A DNA stretch of 9,381 nt from an uncultured Flavobacteriales bacterium (lineage in GTDB: Bacteria; Bacteroidota; Bacteroidia; Flavobacteriales_D; Parvicellaceae), in assembly GCA_938084875.1 (NCBI GenBank), contig CALKFX010000170.1, forward strand, positions 1 through 9,381, read 5' to 3'. This document shows, one piece after another, positions 6,080 through 9,381 of the stretch. The position numbers and the translations under genes are program-made. A model generated the notes under the pieces. It ran no database searches and was not told where the DNA came from. It saw only the letters and a list, made by a program, of their open reading frames with translations. How positions within the stretch are numbered: the stretch's first letter is position 1; each line of letters starts with the position of its first letter.

Positions 6080-7222
6080 TTGAAGAATATTTCATTCCTT
6101 ATTATTATTATTTCTTTATGTTTATTCTCTTGCAAGAATGAGCAAAAAAGTATTTATAAAGAGATTAAAAAAACTGAAATTATTGATTCTGTTAAAATAA
6201 ATTTTAAGGTTTTAGAAAATGACAACAGAAGAAAAAAAATCAATGCTTTTTTCGAAAAAAAAAGTTCAAGGAATCAATTTAATGGAAATATTTTATTTGC
6301 AGAAAATGGAAAAATAATTACTCAGAAAAGTTATGGATATTCTAATTTAAGGAAAAAAGAACTTCTCACTAAAGAACATTCATTTCAGTTGGCTTCTGTT
6401 TCTAAGCCATTTACTTCAATAGCTGTTTTACAACTTATAGAAAATAATAAGATTAATTTAAAGGACACTATTCAAGAATTCTTTCCTGAATTTCCATACC
6501 ATGGAATAACAATTCATCAGCTACTAAGTCATCGGTCTGGAATGAGCCAATACACACACTTTTGTGACGCACCAGATAGCATTTGGCCAGATAAAAGTAT
6601 TACTATAAACAACCAAGATGTAATAGAAATTATTTCAAGAATAGTTCCACTAATAAATTACAAACCAAATCATAAATATTATTACTGTAATACCAATTAT
6701 TTAATACTTGCTTCCATAGTTGAACAAGTATCTGGTCTAAGTTTTAAGCAATATGTAAAGAAATATATTTTTGATCCCTCGGGAATGTTTAGCAGCGCAA
6801 TCTACGATCGTACAAATTTTGAAGATCTCGTTTTACCTGTTCAGGGTTATGAAAATAAAACACCTTGGGAGGATGTTTATTTAAATGGGGTGGTTGGAGA
6901 TAAGGGAGTCTACTCTACTACAGAAGATTTACTAAAATTTGATAGAGCTCTAGAGAAAAATATATTAATATCAGATTCGTTAAAGAAATTAGCTTTTACC
7001 AAAATGAATTTAGAAAGAAAAGGGAATAAAAATTACGGATATGGATTTAGGATAAAAGAGCACGAAAAATATGGAAAGATCGTATACCATACAGGTTGGT
7101 GGAAAGGATTTAGATCTTATTTTGTGAAAGTATTGGATAAAAATCAAACGATTATTGTCCTTAACAATGTCAAAAGAGGAAGATTTTTAAATATTGATAA
7201 ACTAATTGAGCTAATAAATTAG
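6080..7222 (+). CDS. Serine hydrolase lipoprotein (beta-lactamase / class C PBP-like family)
   Basis: A 380-residue extracytoplasmic serine hydrolase of the beta-lactamase-related family (Pfam PF00144), which includes esterases, D-amino-acid peptidases and PBP-like enzymes. The N-terminus MKNISFLIII leads to a lipobox LFSC with Cys18, so it is a lipoprotein. The next residues, KNEQ, are not a clear surface-export signal. A linker runs to about residue 60. The catalytic SxxK is Ser106-Val-Ser-Lys109. LLSHRSGM (148-155) is the typical family segment, Tyr202-Cys-Asn204 is the YxN motif, and His337-Thr-Gly339 is the HTG counterpart of KTG. All catalytic residues are intact. The start is TTG at 6080: the frame has a stop at 6053-6055, no ATG follows before it, and only this start gives a complete signal peptide. 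It lies 34 bases after the flavoprotein gene. The substrate cannot be deduced, and resistance to beta-lactams should not be assumed. Confidence 0.9.
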   Translation: MKNISFLIIIISLCLFSCKNEQKSIYKEIKKTEIIDSVKINFKVLENDNRRKKINAFFEKKSSRNQFNGNILFAENGKIITQKSYGYSNLRKKELLTKEHSFQLASVSKPFTSIAVLQLIENNKINLKDTIQEFFPEFPYHGITIHQLLSHRSGMSQYTHFCDAPDSIWPDKSITINNQDVIEIISRIVPLINYKPNHKYYYCNTNYLILASIVEQVSGLSFKQYVKKYIFDPSGMFSSAIYDRTNFEDLVLPVQGYENKTPWEDVYLNGVVGDKGVYSTTEDLLKFDRALEKNILISDSLKKLAFTKMNLERKGNKNYGYGFRIKEHEKYGKIVYHTGWWKGFRSYFVKVLDKNQTIIVLNNVKRGRFLNIDKLIELIN

Positions 7223-8268
7223 TCTAGAGAGTTAAGTGCTTTTAGGGAAGGACTATAATTATTGTCAATTTCAATTGCTTTAGAGTAACAATTCCTAGCT
7301 TTTACTAAATCATTTTTAATTTCATAACAGATTCCAGAATTATGAATTGCTTGAACATAAAACGAATTTAAAGAAGTTGCTTTTTGATAATACATAAGAG
7401 CTGAATCTAAAATTGAATTATTTTTTGATAAATTGTACTCTCCCAAAAAGGTATTTCCTATATTAAAGTAAGTTTCCTCAAAATTAGAATCTATTTGAAC
7501 AATGAATTTAAATGCTTTTCTTGCTTCAGAATAATTCTCATTAAAGTGGTAATAAAGACCTTTATTTCTATGTGCCTCTATACTAGATGAATTTATTTCA
7601 ATTGCAGAATTATAATAATCAACTGCAATGTCATTTCCTGCACTTTCGGATAACATTCCCATATGAATGTAAGCATCGAAATAGTTAGGATCTACTTCTA
7701 TTGCAGTTTGATAGGAGGACGATGCTAAATTAGAATTGCCTAAAAAATGGTAAATCATGCCTTTAATGAAATAAGCTTCTGCAATTCTTTTATCAATTTT
7801 CAAAACTTGATTTGCTAGTTTCATAGCTTCTTCTGTTTTTTTCTCAAAAAGAAAAATTTTAGCTCTTAATAATCTAGCTGGTATAATATCAGGATCTTCT
7901 TTTATACAATTGTCTAAATATATTTTTGATTCATCAATCAAGCTAATGTCTTGTTTAATAACTGCTAGTTCGTATAGAATAGATGCTTTATGGTATTTCA
8001 AAAATGAAAGATCTGGAGTAATACTTAATGCTCTATTTATGTCCTCTAAAGCAGAGTTAAGATTTCTCTTATTTTGATGATAAAGAGCTCTTTTTAGATA
8101 TACATTAGGACTCTTAGGGTTGTTAATTATTTCTTTATCAATTTCATAAAGTTCATTATTCAAATTGGAGTTGACTATAGCAGGTTCATTTTCCACCAAT
8201 GGAATCTTCTCGTTGCTTTCAGAATTACAACCAATAATAAAAAATGAAATGAAAAGTAATTTTTTCAT
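7219..8268 (-). CDS. TPR-repeat lipoprotein
   Basis: A 349-residue lipoprotein made almost entirely of tetratricopeptide repeats. The frame opens further upstream to a TTG at 8289, but ATG at 8268 is preferred: it gives a clean signal peptide MKKLLFISFFIIGC with lipobox Ile-Ile-Gly-Cys14, and the 7-residue extension would run into the recA terminator. A linker rich in Asn and Glu reaches about residue 52. About eight TPR units follow, near 54-85, 86-125, 127-160, 163-195, 196-228, 229-262, 263-303 and 304-337. They carry the helix pattern with Ala/Gly at positions 8 and 20 and Pro near the end, for example AIEVDPNYFDAYIHMG. The protein likely scaffolds partners in the periplasm or at the outer membrane; partners are unknown. 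Its stop overlaps the convergent serine hydrolase stop. With a terminator directly upstream it depends on readthrough from recA or a promoter near 8300; I see only a weak TATATTTA there on this strand. Confidence 0.88.
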   Translation of the reverse strand: MKKLLFISFFIIGCNSESNEKIPLVENEPAIVNSNLNNELYEIDKEIINNPKSPNVYLKRALYHQNKRNLNSALEDINRALSITPDLSFLKYHKASILYELAVIKQDISLIDESKIYLDNCIKEDPDIIPARLLRAKIFLFEKKTEEAMKLANQVLKIDKRIAEAYFIKGMIYHFLGNSNLASSSYQTAIEVDPNYFDAYIHMGMLSESAGNDIAVDYYNSAIEINSSSIEAHRNKGLYYHFNENYSEARKAFKFIVQIDSNFEETYFNIGNTFLGEYNLSKNNSILDSALMYYQKATSLNSFYVQAIHNSGICYEIKNDLVKARNCYSKAIEIDNNYSPSLKALNSLD

Positions 8269-8276
8269 ATTTAAAT

Positions 8277-8300
8277 AAAAAAGGGCCAAAAAAGGCCCTT
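8277..8300 (-). terminator. Rho-independent terminator of recA
   Basis: Read on the - strand, AAGGGCC (8300-8294) pairs with GGCCCTT (8287-8281) around a loop of six T's. The stem runs into a T-tract that continues to 8277 and, after one A, to 8273. It begins 14 bases after the recA stop and ends 8 bases before the TPR lipoprotein start. It is the only GC-rich perfect hairpin with a T-tract in the window. Base pairing and spacing are read directly from the sequence. Confidence 0.88.
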
Positions 8301-8314
8301 AAATATAAATTGAA

Positions 8315-9310
8315 TTAGCTATTTAACTGATCTATAATTTTGTTTTCTAGCTCGTCTGAAAGTTCTGGATTGTCTAAAAGTATTTCTTTAACTGCATCTC
8401 TACCTTGTCCGAGTTTCGTATCTCCATAAGAATACCAAGAACCAGATTTGTTAATGATATTCATTTCTACACCAAGGTCAATAATCTCCCCTGTTTTGGA
8501 AATTCCCTCACCATACATTATATCAAATTCTGCTTGCTGAAAAGGAGGTGCTACTTTATTTTTAACCACTTTTACTCTAGTTCTGTTTCCAATAACTTTG
8601 TCTGCATTTTTAATAGCACTTGATCTTCTAATATCGATTCTTACAGAAGAATAAAACTTCAAGGCATTTCCACCAGTGGTAGTTTCTGGATTACCAAACA
8701 TAACACCAATTTTTTCTCTTAGCTGGTTAATAAATATACAGCAGGTGTTGGCCTTACTTATAGAACCAGTTAACTTTCTTAGGGCTTTGGACATTAATCT
8801 TGCTTGAAGTCCCATTTGATTGTCTCCCATTTCACCTTCAATCTCAGCTTTTGGAGTTAATGCGGCAACAGAATCAATTACTAAAATATCAATAGCTCCC
8901 GATCTAATTAAATTATCGGCTATTTCTAAAGCTTGTTCACCATTATCAGGCTGTGAAATTAGAAGATTATCAATATCTACTCCCAAATTTTTAGCATAGA
9001 ACTGGTCAAAAGCGTGTTCAGCATCAATTATAGCTGCAATACCACCATTTTTTTGAGCCTCTGCAACAGCATGTATTGCTAAAGTAGTTTTTCCGGAAGA
9101 TTCAGGTCCGTAAATCTCAACCACTCTCCCTTTTGGAAAACCACCTACACCTAGAGCTCTATCTAAGGTAACAGATCCTGTTTTTATGACTTCTAATTTT
9201 TCTACAGGCTCATCCCCCAATCTCATCACAGATCCTTTGCCATAAGACTTGTCTAAACGGTCTAGAGTAACTTGTAATGCTTTTAGTTTTTCTTTATTTA
9301 TTTCTTCCAT
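8315..9310 (-). CDS. recA: Recombinase RecA
   Basis: A 331-residue RecA, the DNA-dependent ATPase that forms filaments on single-stranded DNA and catalyses homologous strand exchange in repair. Landmarks are the Walker A GPESSGKT (68-75), IIDAEHA with catalytic Glu98 (equivalent to Glu96 in E. coli), and Walker B DILVIDS (141-147, Asp146). DNA-binding loop L1 is EGEMGDNQMG (158-167), INQLREKIG spans 194-202, and loop L2 is NPETTTGGNALKF (207-219). Lys250 and Lys252 lie in the conserved KVVKNKVAPP. No intein and no frameshift. The C-terminus stops at the end of the C-terminal domain (KIIDQLNS), without the acidic tail of about two dozen residues in E. coli RecA. ATG at 9310 gives the usual N-terminal helix. 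The 71 bases upstream show no clear SOS box and only a poor -7 match (TAATTGTG). Confidence 0.98.
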   Translation of the reverse strand: MEEINKEKLKALQVTLDRLDKSYGKGSVMRLGDEPVEKLEVIKTGSVTLDRALGVGGFPKGRVVEIYGPESSGKTTLAIHAVAEAQKNGGIAAIIDAEHAFDQFYAKNLGVDIDNLLISQPDNGEQALEIADNLIRSGAIDILVIDSVAALTPKAEIEGEMGDNQMGLQARLMSKALRKLTGSISKANTCCIFINQLREKIGVMFGNPETTTGGNALKFYSSVRIDIRRSSAIKNADKVIGNRTRVKVVKNKVAPPFQQAEFDIMYGEGISKTGEIIDLGVEMNIINKSGSWYSYGDTKLGQGRDAVKEILLDNPELSDELENKIIDQLNS

Positions 9311-9381
9311 TTTGTATTAATTTTCTACTAATTTCACAATTAACTACATAAACATTTTACGTACTAATCTAGAGCCTCCAT

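Noticed and set aside
6080..7222. Antibiotic-resistance beta-lactamase
   Set aside because: The SxxK, YxN and HTG motifs define a broad serine hydrolase family, mostly not beta-lactamases, and nothing specific to resistance enzymes is visible.
8405..8623. A + strand 72-residue frame inside recA
   Set aside because: It is antisense to a highly conserved recA region with no family resemblance.
9364..9381. Possible 3' end of a gene upstream of recA on the - strand, with a TAG at 9366-9364
   Set aside because: Only five codons are visible and other frames are equally possible, so nothing supports a call.

Overview
This window is AT-rich, roughly 30% G+C by eye, and looks like core chromosome from a member of the Bacteroidota, most likely Flavobacteriales. 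The evidence is the gene families present (a DUF3276/PUR-fold protein and a DUF5683 protein next to parAB, and a cysteine-less pyridine nucleotide-disulfide oxidoreductase relative). A-rich leaders with no Shine-Dalgarno sequence in front of any start also fit. I see no phage, insertion sequence, CRISPR, tRNA or rRNA genes, and no intact or broken mobile element.

Layout, + strand: an ABC exporter half-transporter cut by the left edge (1-1635); a small PUR-fold nucleic-acid-binding protein (1704-2027); a 245-base gap holding a cluster of inverted repeats; then the tightly overlapped trio parA (2273-3088), parB (3078-3953) and a DUF5683 secreted or membrane protein (3950-4501). A flavoprotein of the lipoamide dehydrogenase/transhydrogenase superfamily follows (4552-6045), then a secreted serine hydrolase lipoprotein (6080-7222). 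On the - strand, converging on these, are recA (8315-9310), its intrinsic terminator (8277-8300), and a TPR-repeat lipoprotein (7219-8268).

Functionally the window joins chromosome maintenance (ParA/ParB segregation, RecA recombination and repair, possibly the PUR-fold protein) with envelope functions (ABC exporter, DUF5683 protein, two lipoproteins) and one redox enzyme. parA, parB and the DUF5683 gene overlap and are almost certainly one transcription unit. The flavoprotein and serine hydrolase genes lie 50 and 34 bases further on, with no clear terminator between, so they may be cotranscribed or have their own promoters.

I do not see a convincing undescribed multi-gene system. The observations most worth checking are the flavoprotein that lost both redox cysteines but kept the partner His/Glu pair, the aspartate at the catalytic position of the ABC ATPase, and the inverted repeats upstream of parA.
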